Positions 15,470 through 27,952 of a DNA stretch of 64,000 nt are shown piece after piece. A model generated the notes under the pieces. It was given only the letters and a program-made list of their open reading frames with translations. It was not told the origin of the DNA and did not search any database. Every line of letters starts with the position of its first letter. The stretch's first letter is position 1. Source of the DNA: Tubulanus polymorphus (taxonomy: Eukaryota > Nemertea > Palaeonemertea > Tubulaniformes > Tubulanidae); contig NC_134026.1 of assembly GCF_964204645.1 (NCBI RefSeq), positions 744,001 to 808,000 of the forward strand, in the 5' to 3' direction. Position numbers and translations under genes: made by a program.

Positions 15470-17050
15470 AAACCAGCTTACTACATTTATTCTACCCATA
15501 GATTTAATTTGTTTACTTCAAAAATATTATCTATTATGGCTTGTTTGTTGTGGTTTTCATTTATCCTCGTACAAATTGTATTCAAAAACAAATGCATTCC
15601 TTATGTGTTTATAATTACGCGTGCAAAACCCTCGATACATGCTGTTTTTACACGTTTTGCAAGGGAATTAATGCATTTAATTAACGGGGATTCTAGAAGT
15701 AAACAAATAACAGAAATGTTGCCTTATTAATTATGTCATCCTCATATTTCCTTTCTTCCCTTCTTTCAATTTGCTTTTGTTTTTAGCCGAGAAAGATGCA
15801 ATAGTTTCCTGTACGGATATAATTCTTTGAAGAACAGGTCTAAAGAAAAGAATGGAGGAATGATCCTATTGGGGATCCTCCCAGGGAGACTGCTTCATGT
15901 TTTTCACAGAATTACCATAAGTATAATATTCCTATGTTGCATGCAGTAATACAGATTTACCTCCATTATCAATCAATCAACGCCAACCTGACCCAAGCTA
16001 TCTAATGAAGGTATCCGAATGAAAATCAACACATTTCTTTTCATATTTACACAATATATATAATCTCTTTATTTGTCTCATAATTAATGTACTTAGTACA
16101 TGCTTAACATTCAACAACTCACAAAAACAACAAACAAGCAAAAACAACCACGCTCTTACAATGAACCGTACCTGAAAATAAAGCCTACTAAACCAATGCC
16201 ACAATTATACATTTACAGTCATATTGAAAAAGCTGGTATGGAAGTTTTTTTAACTAGAAATATGAAGGTTGATTCAATTATCAATGTGGCTCACAGCACT
16301 GAATTCATGGCAATCTGAACCTGGATTCCTGTGGATTTCATTTTGTATTTGGGAATACCAGATTCTCAGAATTGTTGAATTAGTGATACATTAAAGACCT
16401 CAGAAATTTTTTTCATCAGACACCATGAACTTATCAACTCTAGCTCTATCAGCCTGAACAATAGTTCTATAGTATTTGACTGAAGTAAGGTATATGTATA
16501 TTTTACAACTCCACATATCATTTTGATTGTATATCATGATTTACTTAAAAATAATGGTTTTGTTTTCTCTGGTCAAATTAGGCAGTATTATATTTTAAGA
16601 CTGAACATACAAAAAGTTCATATTTGTGCTTCATTTCGTAGTCATTTTTATAAAAATACATAATTATTTATTACAATACATCAATATTCTCAGACAATCG
16701 CACATTTCATACAATGGGGAAATATAGCGAAAAATAATCCGCCATAAACAACAAATCCTCATAACTATCAACTATAGGATTTATAGAATGAAAACAAGCA
16801 TCAGAAAGCGAGGAAATGTGATCAGTTGTTACATCTTACTAAATTCATGTTTTAATAAGAATTTCCCAGCCATTTTATATCGGATAGGTTTGTTGAAGTG
16901 CACTTCAGGTGTATCTCATTTACTGTATCGTTTGAGACAATATTGAAGCATTCATCGTATCTCTGTTTTTATCACGGTTCAGAGAACGATTTTGATCAAT
17001 CGGCTCGTGATCTTCAACATTCTAATGATAGTCATAATTGTGGAGATCAT
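15470..17050. other. AT-rich region, probable mucolipin 3' UTR
   Basis: Downstream of the mucolipin stop on the minus strand. TTTATT (AATAAA in reverse) at about 16067 and 16665 are poly(A) signal candidates. The open frames here (for example 15509-15730 and 16100-16318) carry no recognisable domain. Confidence 0.45.
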
Positions 17051-20000
17051 TCAAAGTGAACTGTAGTCATCCGGAAACTCATTCCTGAAAAACAAAATGT
17101 GACTTTAGAGAATTGTAATCAACAGATTTGTGGCAACCGATGATGCAAATAATTCAGGAAAGTTCAATCAATGCATCTATATATACTGATATCACATTTC
17201 AAAATCAATGGTTTACACTACAGGGCGTTTCAGAAAATAAATTTCCCATTATTAACAATAAATTTATTTCAATTATGGAATAATTAATCTTCAAGCTACA
17301 GTAACACATTTTTTAAGACCCTGTATAATAATTCCTGTAGTTTGTTATGCAGAACACTAAGTAATAATAGCTCACACATGTTAGTATTTAGTGAGTATTT
17401 AATGGAAATTTTATCATTTGAAGAGGATTAGAACTTTTAGAGATTCGAATGGCGATGAGGAAAATAATGGGTCGACTCACGTGGTTTTGCAACAACAAGT
17501 GAAACACAATGAGAATATACTGCAATGACACTGATGATCTGTATCCTGCATGTAGAGTGGAGACGTCAATGATATTGGATCCTGATTGATAAACTCGTGT
17601 AGTTCTGTTATCGGAAAACCGTGTTCGTAATAATTCTGAAAATAGAATATTCGCAAAAATGAGAAGAACGTTTTAAACATTTCCTTTTAAGCAAAGTAAT
17701 CTGAATGATCTTAGCCTTAGCCCCCGACCTGGATCTGTAATAATCTAATAATTATTGTCAAAAAGAAGTTTCTAGAAGGTCTATTCAAATTTTGAAGAAC
17801 CCCAGACCCCCCAAAGATTCTTTGCATTGTTCGAGGCAAAAAAATTCATTAATTCGGAAGCCCCCTATACAAAATTCCTAGATCCACACCACTGCAATCT
17901 ACTGTTTTACAGTAGACTCGGTCTCACAGGAAAGGTTGGATCTGATATCATTCTACCAAATACTGAGTTACAGGAAATCTAACAACTTGTTAACATGTTA
18001 AGTGGAACAACTGGTAAAACGAGTGAGTGTATAGCAGTAAGGAATTATATTCCATCCGTCGAACTGGGTTAAGTTGTCATCAGATAAGTTGTCAGGTTAA
18101 CTACCGGTAAGTCGTCACTATTTTTGTGTCCGAATTTATGTTTCACTTCAATGAGTAAGTCATCATTTGGATAATATTTGTCATCATCGCAGCTACGATG
18201 ACTTCGAGTGTGAGTTTCACCGTACATGTCGTATATCGTACCTTAATTGCTTCATAAGTAGTAATGATGATTGACGTGAATATACTGTATACAACATACA
18301 TAAACAGACTGATGAATATATATAGATATACACGACTGTAGATATATATCAACGAATTCGATCTTTGAATCGCTGCGAACGTAACAAACATATCATCGCC
18401 ATTTACTAACGAAAATAAACATTCTGAAGCCGTACTCAAATCACGGAACTGAAAATAGAAAGAAAATATAACGTGTCTGGGGTGGATTTAAGGGGTGATT
18501 CACAGGGGTTCAGACCACTACCTTCGCACTGAACACAATAAAACACATATTCATGTCATGTAGATGTTCTCATGAATACATGAATTGTAAATGAGCCGCG
18601 TTAATCTGGTTTCAAATCAGTAAATGTAAAGTATGGTAGTAGTACTTTGTTTGTTTACTTGATTTTATCAAAAATACAAGCATTGCTACGACAGTAGACG
18701 CTGCTCGCCTTGGATGTCATAGCACCAATAAATTCTCTCTGGAGGTATGCAAATACCAAGGCAGTCGGAGCAGTGTTGTGTCACTATCAAGCTGAAGTGG
18801 GGCATGAAAGTTTGTAATATAGGGTCCAGACATTCGACTTCTGGGTGAACATAGTCTACTGTAGTGCATAGTGGCTTCATCAGGTGAATCCGACTAAATA
18901 ACCCGATGAAGCAGAAGCATTTTAAACAAAATCCTGAGTAAACCTTCAAAATAGTACTAGTCTTCACATTTACCATGAAGAGTGATTTTTACCTTGACAT
19001 GATACGGGCCGAGGACAATCCAACCACAGAATGTAAATCCAAGATAGAAAAATGCAGCGCACAATAGAAATCGTAGAATTGCAGGAAATGCAGCTTTCAT
19101 CGTTAAAATAAGCAACTGAAATGAAAAGTAAGTTTATTACATTCTCGAGACACTTTTACACAAATCACATGAACCTCTGTATATACTCACATTGTAATGT
19201 TTGAAAAACTGCAGGTATCTAAGTACTCCTATCCATATTAGTAAATTACCAGTACCCAATAGTAAACCACATAGGTCGTAGCTACTCGACTCCTGCAAAA
19301 TAATTATCAAAATTCAATAATTGTGTCAACACTCATGTACTTTAGTGTGAAGAAGATATTAAGATAACCTACCGATGCATCTATAGCCATTTTGATCACT
19401 GTTCCAATAACTGTTAGAACATCATTGATTATGATAAGTATATGCCACAAATTGACAAACTCCATCATATCATCTGTACTCAACTTCTTGTTGAATTTAT
19501 ATTCGAAAAACTTATTCGTGAACTGAAAAAATTCAAACAAATTTACTTATTTAATAATACGTTTAATAACCCAATAAGATAAGCAGCAAATGGGAAGAGT
19601 GATCATGATTTGTGGACAAGGGGTTGCCAGTAGTAGTTGTATGAACCTAAATCGAAATTTAAACAATAATATAAAATTTACCATTACATGGATTTCTACT
19701 AAAATCCATTTTATTATCAAGGCGATATAAGGGACACACACAAAATGTTATAAGGTCACTGTTGATTGTTTATTTGTCAAAATCTGTTGTTTACAAGCTG
19801 AGATATCAGAGTTTAAACACAGCCAAAAGGCCAGTCAGCAAGTCAAATTTGAATGCTAGGTGATTGGGTACACTAGGATCATACAGCGACGTAGATCAAC
19901 TGTGGGTAAAACCCCTTCTCGGACTGGGAACACCCTGCAACACCCTGGCCCCTATTAGTCAATAATGAAAAAGCATTTTGAAATAGATGGCAAAATGGTT

Positions 20001-23000
20001 GAATATTTTACTTACACGTCTCAGCATTTCAGCTCTAAACAAAGATCGAAAGCATAAAACAGTCGAGAAAATACTGATAATGATGACGAGCACGTCCAGC
20101 GTCCGAACTCCATATTCACGAAGACGTGGATCTGCTGAAAACGTAACCGTAACAAGTACGAATGAATAACAAGTGCAAATTCATGTAGGGTTTGAAACTT
20201 GCTCTCAAACTGAATCTACTGAACACAACAAATGAAGCAAACAAACAGATGATGTGTTGAATCCTATTAATGGAACAGGGCTGCAATTTTCAATGCTTTG
20301 TTAGTTTACTCATTGTTTGGTTGCAAAATGATAAGTTAATTTCCAAAGCAAACAAAATAGCATAGTACAGTTACTAATATCGTTGGGTAAGGTCCTAAAA
20401 CAATATATTGAAAATAGGCAGCCCTGCTTATCATTCGCCGGTGGTTATGGTAAATTCATGCTCTACTTTTTTTTAACTAGTGTAGTATACGTATTAGTTC
20501 ATGCAAATGAAGACATTTAGAAACTCAAAATTCTGTGGATATTAGAGAAAAAGAATCAATTTTCCATTTGCTAAAACGGAATCCTTTAATGAATAGTGGT
20601 CTAGCTTTTTTCACAGATTATGATGTCTCTACTGAATAGAATAAATAACATAATACAAGTACTCATACATATATACATGTATAACATGAAATATGCTGAT
20701 GTTGTAGGAGGCTTAATGGGAATAAACATATATTTCATATAAATACTGGATAGTATACCGGTACATCATATCATCTCATCCTTTAGATCAATTGATAAAT
20801 TTATGACATCGAAAAAACCAGCTCTAACTCCAGGGGCCAGTTGCACAGTCATGACTTAGACTTAAGACCATTCTAAGACCAACTTAGTTCTATAGCTAAT
20901 CTAAGAACTTAAGACCAGTCTTACGATTTAAGACCTCTTTTGGACTTAAGTCGCGACAGTGCAACTGGCCCCAGGGCCGAATTTTTATTCAGAGATAAAC
21001 ATATGTGGCCTTAGGTTTACTGTTTACTGTGAATATAGTCCCTGAAAGGAGGAGTACCCATCTATTTATGAATAGATGTTTTTTTAAACATAGCAATGCA
21101 GATTTGTTTGATTTGAATACCGGTAAACAGTTTTATGCATGAATTAAAACAATTCATGGAGGATTAATAGGTCGTGCTTACTTGTCTCATGGTCAACATG
21201 TCCGTAACATTCCAGTTTAAATATATCTGAAGTTAACGATATATCAACTTGACCATCATGTTGAATATTCTCATAATGAATCTGAAAGAGGAAAAAGCAT
21301 CGTAAACCGTGACGCAACACGTTTGAATGCATGGGGATTATTTTTTTTAAATTCAATTCATACAGTTCACCATTTTTGGTCATAAAGGCACACGGAACCA
21401 ACTGAAAAACTCGGATTAACATATATTTATGGATTATGTGGATAGAACGACCTCAAATTACTTACATTTATATCAAATTGGAAACAATCAGGAGATTGTA
21501 ACATTGATAACGCTTTTAGATGAATCGTCTTCAAACTAAATTTCAGTTTCATGTCAACTAAGCTGCAATTTCGAACAATATTTTGAAGCCATTTTAAAAA
21601 TCCTGATGAACAAAACTCAAGCATGGAAACTGCACTTACGAATCGAAGTTGATGTAGTAATCTTTTTGACGAAGGAATGTAATTAAATCGAAGAATTCAT
21701 CGGTTGTGTTTGTCGATTTGTTAAACCTTTCCATCGATTCCAGGAGAAAACTATCTGATAATAGAAAACAAGACGCAGTGAAGAATCCATTTAAGACATT
21801 TCAGACGAATTTCCAGGGTTCAAATTTGGTGAAACTCGTAAAATCTTCACATTCTCACACATCGGAAAAATTGATTTTTTCAAATTTCTTTAGAACAAAA
21901 TACCAGGATCTTTCATATGATTCTGTCACCTAATTTTTCCAGATTTTTCGTAACACATTTAATGAGCAGTTACTGATCACAATCTGGACAGATTGAAAAG
22001 AAGTTTCTTAACTTAAACTTACAGACAATTTGAATGAATTACAAGAGGCATTAATTTGCAGCTCTACAAGATATTGCATAAAAAGGGATCATGACATCGC
22101 TCCATATCTTTTTAAACAATATTCACATCAATTTGACCCCTTGATTTTTGAAGAACGGAAACTTACCTTGAACTATCCTTGAATCGTAATGATACGTCTG
22201 ATTAGCCGGATTGATGTCTCCCTTCTTGTAATGTTTAATAATCAGCTGCATAGGTGGAATATTAGTGTGATTTCTGGTGCGAATAAAATCATACGATCCA
22301 ATAGCGATTTCCTTCGTTGCGTTGTACTAAATAAAATCATATATACAAATCATACAGTTAGACTCATACAGGATGGAGACAACTTTTACATAGTCTCGAC
22401 GGTGCCTGTCAGGATATTTGGAAAATTGTTTAGTTGGCCAAAAATCAGATCTGCACTCGCGAGTTGAGAGGGTTTTTAGTTTGCATATCGTTTACAAAAC
22501 ACTGACAATGATTCATAAAACTGGAATTTATCACGACCACAAGTTCAACAATTCAAACAGATAAAACCGAGACAAATTAGTTTTCTACAAGATAAGAATA
22601 AAAGATAAGTCTGTTGCTTACTTACCCTGTACCAAGCGTAATTGACTCCTTTCACTATTTCGTCTATGGTATAAACAGCGAATGCACCATGTGACGCTGG
22701 GTACGGCATCGTTTCAAATGTTGTATCCCAGCCACATAAATACAAGTGTTTAAACGTAATGATGTTTTTCTCCAAGAAGTCGACGTGACGCGAACGCGTT
22801 TGACCAAACACAATCAGCTGAAAACAAATAGACCGTTACTGGGTATACGTGACTTAATTACAAGATCCACTTCCACAGCTGTGAGATCTTTGCCTTTTTA
22901 GGACAGGTTTTGATCTACTGATTTGTCTCCACTGATTCTCCTCTGACGCATTTGTTTTGACCAGAATATGCCCTACCTATTCCAGAATACATGTACCCTT

Positions 23001-24262
23001 ATCTGTAAACCTGATAGAAGCGGCTGGGAGAGAGTTTGTAACCCAGAATTGCTAATAAATTGCCAAGTTAGGATTTTTACCTGAATCTGAAATTCCCCGA
23101 CTTTGTCCTGATTTTAAAGGACCGGACTCTCTGATCTGTACGAACCCGTAGTTATTTCTAAACCTGAATATCAAGTTCAGTTAAGTCTTCACTTAAGTTT
23201 TGCTGAGGTAACTTAACTTGAGGGAAAGTTGTAAGGCACGTCTGCCTTACAACTTTCCCTCAGCATAATAAGTTTTAAGGCCTACCTGAAAAGTAACGAG
23301 GAACACTTTGAGTAACTGTAGAATAAGTTTCCACGGAAATCGACGTCTTGATTTCCATTTGTCGCACGGATTCATGAAATGAAATCGTAATCGTCTGCGT
23401 AAACGATCTTCCATACTGGGTGTAAATACAGATCGATTGAACGAAGAGTTTGTCGATGAGATTGAGCTTCTGCGACGGTCGTTATCCGGTGTCGGGGTAG
23501 GGGTACTCGTCGCCGGCGGGGTAGCGTTGATCGAAGCATACGTCGGTACGTCGTTCGTTTCGCGCTGTACGAAATGTTTGATTTCTGAAAGTCGAAATGA
23601 AGACGACATCGTTAGTTATTATTACAGTTGTTTTTTATTACAGTTATCGCTATTTAACCTATTTCATTATCAGAAAAAATGATAAGATTTATTTTCATAC
23701 GTGATTTGGAAAGATATTCTTTAAATACGATCAAATACCGCGGAACCTTAAAGTAAGTTCCATGCTCCCGGTTTCTTTCGAAGTGACATCTATTTATAGA
23801 ATAGATCGATACTCGATTATTGAGGGTCCAGGGACATTCCTTCAATATTCAACGCCCTCTAGTTCATTGATACAGTAATCAATGAGCTTGAAACTCATCG
23901 CAATCATGGAGCTATTTGTCTACGGAGCCCAAGTGGCTAAAAATCAACAAGTAAAATTATCATTCAGCGCTGAGACCAAACATTGAATCATCTTAATTCT
24001 ATAACCAATCCAGCAGCCAGTTTTATGATGTAAATGCAACTGGCCCAGTTGTTTTAAAATGTTGCCCTAATTAAAACCGACATCAAGATAGATAAACTAG
24101 TAACTAAAGCAGCTTCCCCTATGATTTACCTCCATTTGCCTGAATTTTGTTCGATTTTGTATCTTTTTCACCGAGTTTAAACACAATTCCAGCTAATTTA
24201 CATTGATGTTCAGTAATCCATTCGTATTCAAATATCTTTGTGAATCCTTTTAAGTTATCCAT
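17051..24262 (-). CDS. MCOLN: Mucolipin (TRPML) cation channel
   Basis: Late-endosome/lysosome cation channel of the TRPML family, gated by PI(3,5)P2 in known members. Fourteen exons: 24262-24130, 23584-23286, 22817-22626, 22326-22167, 21754-21640, 21562-21466, 21281-21182, 20134-20016, 19522-19373, 19292-19191, 19115-18993, 18448-18242, 17635-17481, 17084-17051; phases agree, 661 aa. Seen in order: basic N-terminal stretch (DRLRRRLRFHFMNPCDKWKS), first membrane helix, long lumenal loop, DMMEFVNLWHILIIINDVLT, YDLCGLLLGTGNLLIWIGVL, YLGFTFCGWIVLGPYHVK, then the pore with NGDDMF (Asn546-Asp549) and the last helix. The tail has a CCC cluster (palmitoylation-like) and ends NEFPDDYSSL, near the place where vertebrate TRPML1 has an acidic dileucine signal. 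The acceptor at 20134 is a NAGNAG. A 41-nt frame-breaking exon candidate (22063-22023) was left out. Confidence 0.93.
20830..20976. repeat. Palindromic element with GGGGCCAGTTG ends, mucolipin intron
   Basis: Perfect 14-bp terminal inverted repeats GGGGCCAGTTGCAC (20833-20846) and GTGCAACTGGCCCC (20959-20972) bound a stretch of repeated CTTAAGACC/CTAAGACC motifs. Related ends occur at 61013, 63615 and 63737. Confidence 0.75.
23219..23262. repeat. Perfect 20-bp hairpin next to mucolipin exon 2 donor
   Basis: TGAGGGAAAGTTGTAAGGCA (23219-23238), a 4-nt loop CGTC, then its exact reverse complement (23243-23262). On the transcribed (minus) strand it begins 24 nt after the last base of exon 2 (23286), inside the first 70 nt of the intron. 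Confidence 0.85.
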
Positions 24263-25356
24263 CGTTTTTTATAACGCGAATATAAACATCAAAAATATGT
24301 AAACCACACAAAAAATGGCTGAATCGCAAACTAAGAATCGAACGATATATCGCCGTGTACAATCTGACCTCACATCCGAATTCAACAACTAGATTTGCAT
24401 TTATTGCAGTATAATCCGTTAGCAACTGGCACACTCTTTAGTTTCACATTCAAACTGTATTCAAATCGTTAAAACAAATTTCAGATACACAGATTTTGAA
24501 ACACTCATAACTCTCTGCATTAAGCATGCGAATGACTTACATAAATTTGGGCCTTTTGATATAAAGTTTGCACGTTATGCTAGCCGAGTGTTGACCCGTG
24601 CTTATCTGAACCGAAGTTTAAAATCAGATGACCCATAGAAACAATAGGTCATTTATTCATTCCGATTTTCTTCCTGTTTTTGACATTTTCCCCCATCACA
24701 ACTGACTAATCCTGGATCAATTTATAATACAAAAACCAGGGAAGGTTTTTTCCGGTAGATTCCAGTTCTTGGAAGTTGGATCATCGGTGTAAATGTAACT
24801 ACAGGGAATCATTATTTAGGTCATAATCGACATCTAGAAAATCCAATGTCAAGTGACCCTCGGTTGAAGTTCTAGGGTTTATCAACTTTTGTTGACTCTT
24901 TCAGGCCATCACTCGAGACAAATAAATTGATAAGAGGTCAAAATCTGGTAAAATTATTTCGCTATTGATGATATTAACTACGCAGGTTCAATATATAAAC
25001 CTTCGTGCGCTATATATCCACACGTGAACCAGATTTTTAGGAAAGTTATTGAAATTCATGGAATGGGGTGACAACGAGCAGCATTTAGAGAACAATGTGA
25101 CCAGTTTTTGAATATTTCGGGTTCAAACTTCTGACTATAGATGTCATCAAGGTACAGAGTGAAACCTTAAATCATCATCGCTGGAACAATCATTATGCTG
25201 ATGACTTATAGAAACTTATACTTTGAATTACACTAAATTACAGTAAATTTAATTGAAAATACACAATTTGGGATTCAAAACTAGTAATGTGAATCAAGTT
25301 CGATCGTACTGGTTTAACATTCAATACTAGTTCACTGCAGGAGTCAGAAATCTACA

Positions 25357-25392
25357 AGCAGCAGCGGCAGCGGCAGCAGCAGCAGCAGCAGC
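25357..25392. repeat. (GCA)n/(GCG) microsatellite
   Basis: A run of about twelve AGC/GCA trinucleotides, two with G substitutions (GCGGCAGCGG), in the mucolipin/ULK spacer. Confidence 0.85.
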
Positions 25393-25509
25393 TGTGGCTG
25401 TGGATGTTGTTGAATAAACACTATAATCCGTGTACACTGTAGATAAATGAAGAAATCCCACACTTCGAATTCAAAATTATAAGATAGAATCTATCATTTT
25501 GTAACCACA

Positions 25510-25582
25510 AGCTTTCGGCTGTTGACTGACAGCCATCATCAGGTGGAATGGCCACCTGATGTCAACAGCCATCATCAGGTGT
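25510..25582 (-). repeat. Penelope-type hammerhead-like motif copy with inverted partner
   Basis: On the minus strand, CTGATGA (25542-25536) is followed by T, a hairpin GGCTGT/ACAGCC and GAAA (25516-25513). A second CACCTGATGATGGCTGT sits just upstream on the same strand (about 25580-25564), and an inverted CCACCTGATG lies between them. The layout matches the copy at 8604. Confidence 0.55.
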
Positions 25583-26003
25583 GGATCAGCAGCTGTGGAA
25601 TTGAGTTGATAAACCAGAAACTTACCGCTATCATCATCTTGGTCATCGTTATATCGACTATTTTCTACACCGTGATAAGAACTGCATCTGATAAGTTTAT
25701 TCACACCTGACCCAGTCGGTTGAATCGTCCTCACTAGCGGTTGTGATTCCATGTATCGAGCCTGTGAAATATTGCCGAGTCACTATATGAAAAAACCGGT
25801 CTCCACAAGATCAAACCCATGACATCTATTACTTAGTGTGTCAAGATATATGTCAATTTTTTGGTACAACCCCTAATCATGTGGTAATAAATCAATAACC
25901 CATAGCTTATTGTATTCAGAGATAAAACTCTCTAATGAATTGAAAATCTATTTTATTGGTAATTAAATTAGTACACACAAGAAGTTCCACAGTGGAATTC
26001 CAC

Positions 26004-26034
26004 TTGATGATGACTGTTAGTCAACAGCCAAAAC
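26004..26034 (+). repeat. Degenerate Penelope-type hammerhead-like motif
   Basis: TTGATGA, then TGACTGTTAGTCAACAGCC and AAAAC, a decayed form of the CTGATGA-hairpin-GAAAC plan seen at 8604 and 25513. The first C and the G of GAAA are lost, so it cannot be an active ribozyme. Confidence 0.45.
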
Positions 26035-26695
26035 ATCGTGGCTTTGTTTTGATAAATTTTGTCATATTCTATATTTAACTTTTATTATCTTCTTAAATTC
26101 ATCTACAATTTACGCAGTAGAGTTATTTGAATAGGGCTTAGTTAAGACTTTTCAGGCTCCATATTGCGGATGTTGGGCTTAACTCGTATGACACACTACA
26201 ATCCCAACACACACTATTTATGAATTATAGTCAGACTAGGATTTGATCCTTACTATCTATGTCTATGACCGACAGACAGGACCTCACTTTTTGAACTGGG
26301 AATTAAGGGAAGTTAAAGGGTGAAGGTTGTACAAAACATAGCAGTAAAAGTCACAGAAGAGGATTGGATAAAATTTATGTTCTCTCACTTATCAGAGAAG
26401 TTCAATTTATCAAAATACAGGGCAGTAAGATAGCTGTCAAACTGGTAAGTGTCTGTGGTGAGAGGAGGTTATACAGACTACACGAACCCGGAAGTGAAAG
26501 TTTAAACCATTCTCTCAGTCGCTTTGAGAGCGAAACATACCTTCAGGATATGTTAAGATACTGGATGAATTAGTCATTAAACTCATCGATAAGTAATTTA
26601 CCGTAATGTTTCCTCAAAACAACGGTTATACTCGGAATAATGCCTTGAAAACGTCAAATTTGGCGAGTGTCCATGTTGAGCTTTATCACATGACA

Positions 26696-26705
26696 GTCAC
26701 GTGAA
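26696..26705. promoter_or_regulatory. CLEAR-like E-box (GTCACGTGAA)
   Basis: GTCACGTGAA matches the TFEB/TFE3 CLEAR consensus GTCACGTGAC at nine of ten bases. A second related CACATGA lies 10 bp upstream (about 26687-26693). The site lies between the head-to-head TRPML and ULK genes, both typical targets of this network in other animals. Binding is inferred. Confidence 0.5.
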
Positions 26706-27952
26706 CAAATTATAGAATTTAGAAACTAAATTATGAAACCATCTTAAGAAATATATTCATTTCATCACATTTCTAGTTATTTGACACAATTTAGTGGCAC
26801 GTTGTTATTGGTAATATGGTTAGATTTTATACAAAGTTAATTGAAATGTGTCAGAATTAATTCTGACTCCCCTTTTAATTTAGATCGATTTCGACGTTTC
26901 GTGTCACTAGTTATTGTTCTTATTTCTGACAGAACGTAAACAATAGAAAATTCAATCATATGTTTTTTTGTTTAGCAAAATAAGCGTCTTATTGCGTGGT
27001 TAATTTACGGATGATGAAATCGACGAAGTGTTTAGTTTACTCAGCTCGTATACGTGTATTTGTATAGTCAAAAGGTATTGCAAAATTTCAAGATTATTTC
27101 CGTCAAAATCACTTCGAATAACGATAGGTAGCGAAATAATTATCATAAAACATTACAGAACTGTGATCAGCCATTTTAAAATGATAATTTGGCAATTCAG
27201 TCAGAAATGTTCGAAAAATGTATCTCTTGCTTATATTATGAGGGTAATCAGTGATTATGATTAACAGTGGGGTCTGATCGGTCAGGGAAGGGGAGTTTGT
27301 CATGACGGATTCAGGTCTCTGCTCGACATGACAAAGGTCTATTTGAAGTATTTCGCTACTGAGTTGTTGTGTAACTGATTTGTCTATGGTTATAAATGTA
27401 GATAGGCCTATTATTTAGTTCCTGGAAGATGTGATAGAATTGTTGTTGATTATTGGATATATGATTCCCATCAGCTATGGGATAGGCCTACGACGAGTTG
27501 CACTTTGAAAAAAGGCTCTGGTCCCTGGACCCTGAATGGGCTTATCAGGTCTGGGGCTCTCCCTGTAGAAATTTTCAAGAGAATTTGATTTGTAAACGGT
27601 GCTGTGTTGGTGATAGACTTAAAAAGCTTTTAGAATCAGATAGCCTTGTCATACCAACCTTAACTGTGGTTTGTGAAAATATCCTACCATGAAACTAAAC
27701 CACAGACAGTTTACTGACTTCGTAAATCCAACCTTTTAGAACTGCATCGATCTGTCTCTTTTCACCTCTGTTCTAAACTTGGCTATATTAGAATATTAAT
27801 GGAATGGAATGATTTCTATGTATTGTGATGTTTCAGGAAGTTCAGTATCTTTTGAATCCTTGTTAATTTCAATGTATCTACATGCAGGTATACATCAATT
27901 ATGAGTGACTGATTTTGACGTATAGAACTGCGTGAATCACAACAGTGAAATA

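Larger units (their letters stand above)
24263..27952. promoter_or_regulatory. Intergenic region between mucolipin and ULK start codons
   Basis: Head-to-head spacer of 3.7 kb holding 5' UTR exons and promoters of both genes. It contains a near-perfect CLEAR site (26696), another E-box CACGTG (25021), a CAG-type microsatellite and two Penelope-type motif copies, each listed separately. Open frames such as 27028-27264 and 27498-27692 have no recognisable domain. Confidence 0.55.

Noticed and set aside
18686-18976. 96-aa minus-strand open frame
   Set aside because: Lies wholly in the mucolipin intron between exons 18993-19115 and 18242-18448, and does not match the channel sequence.
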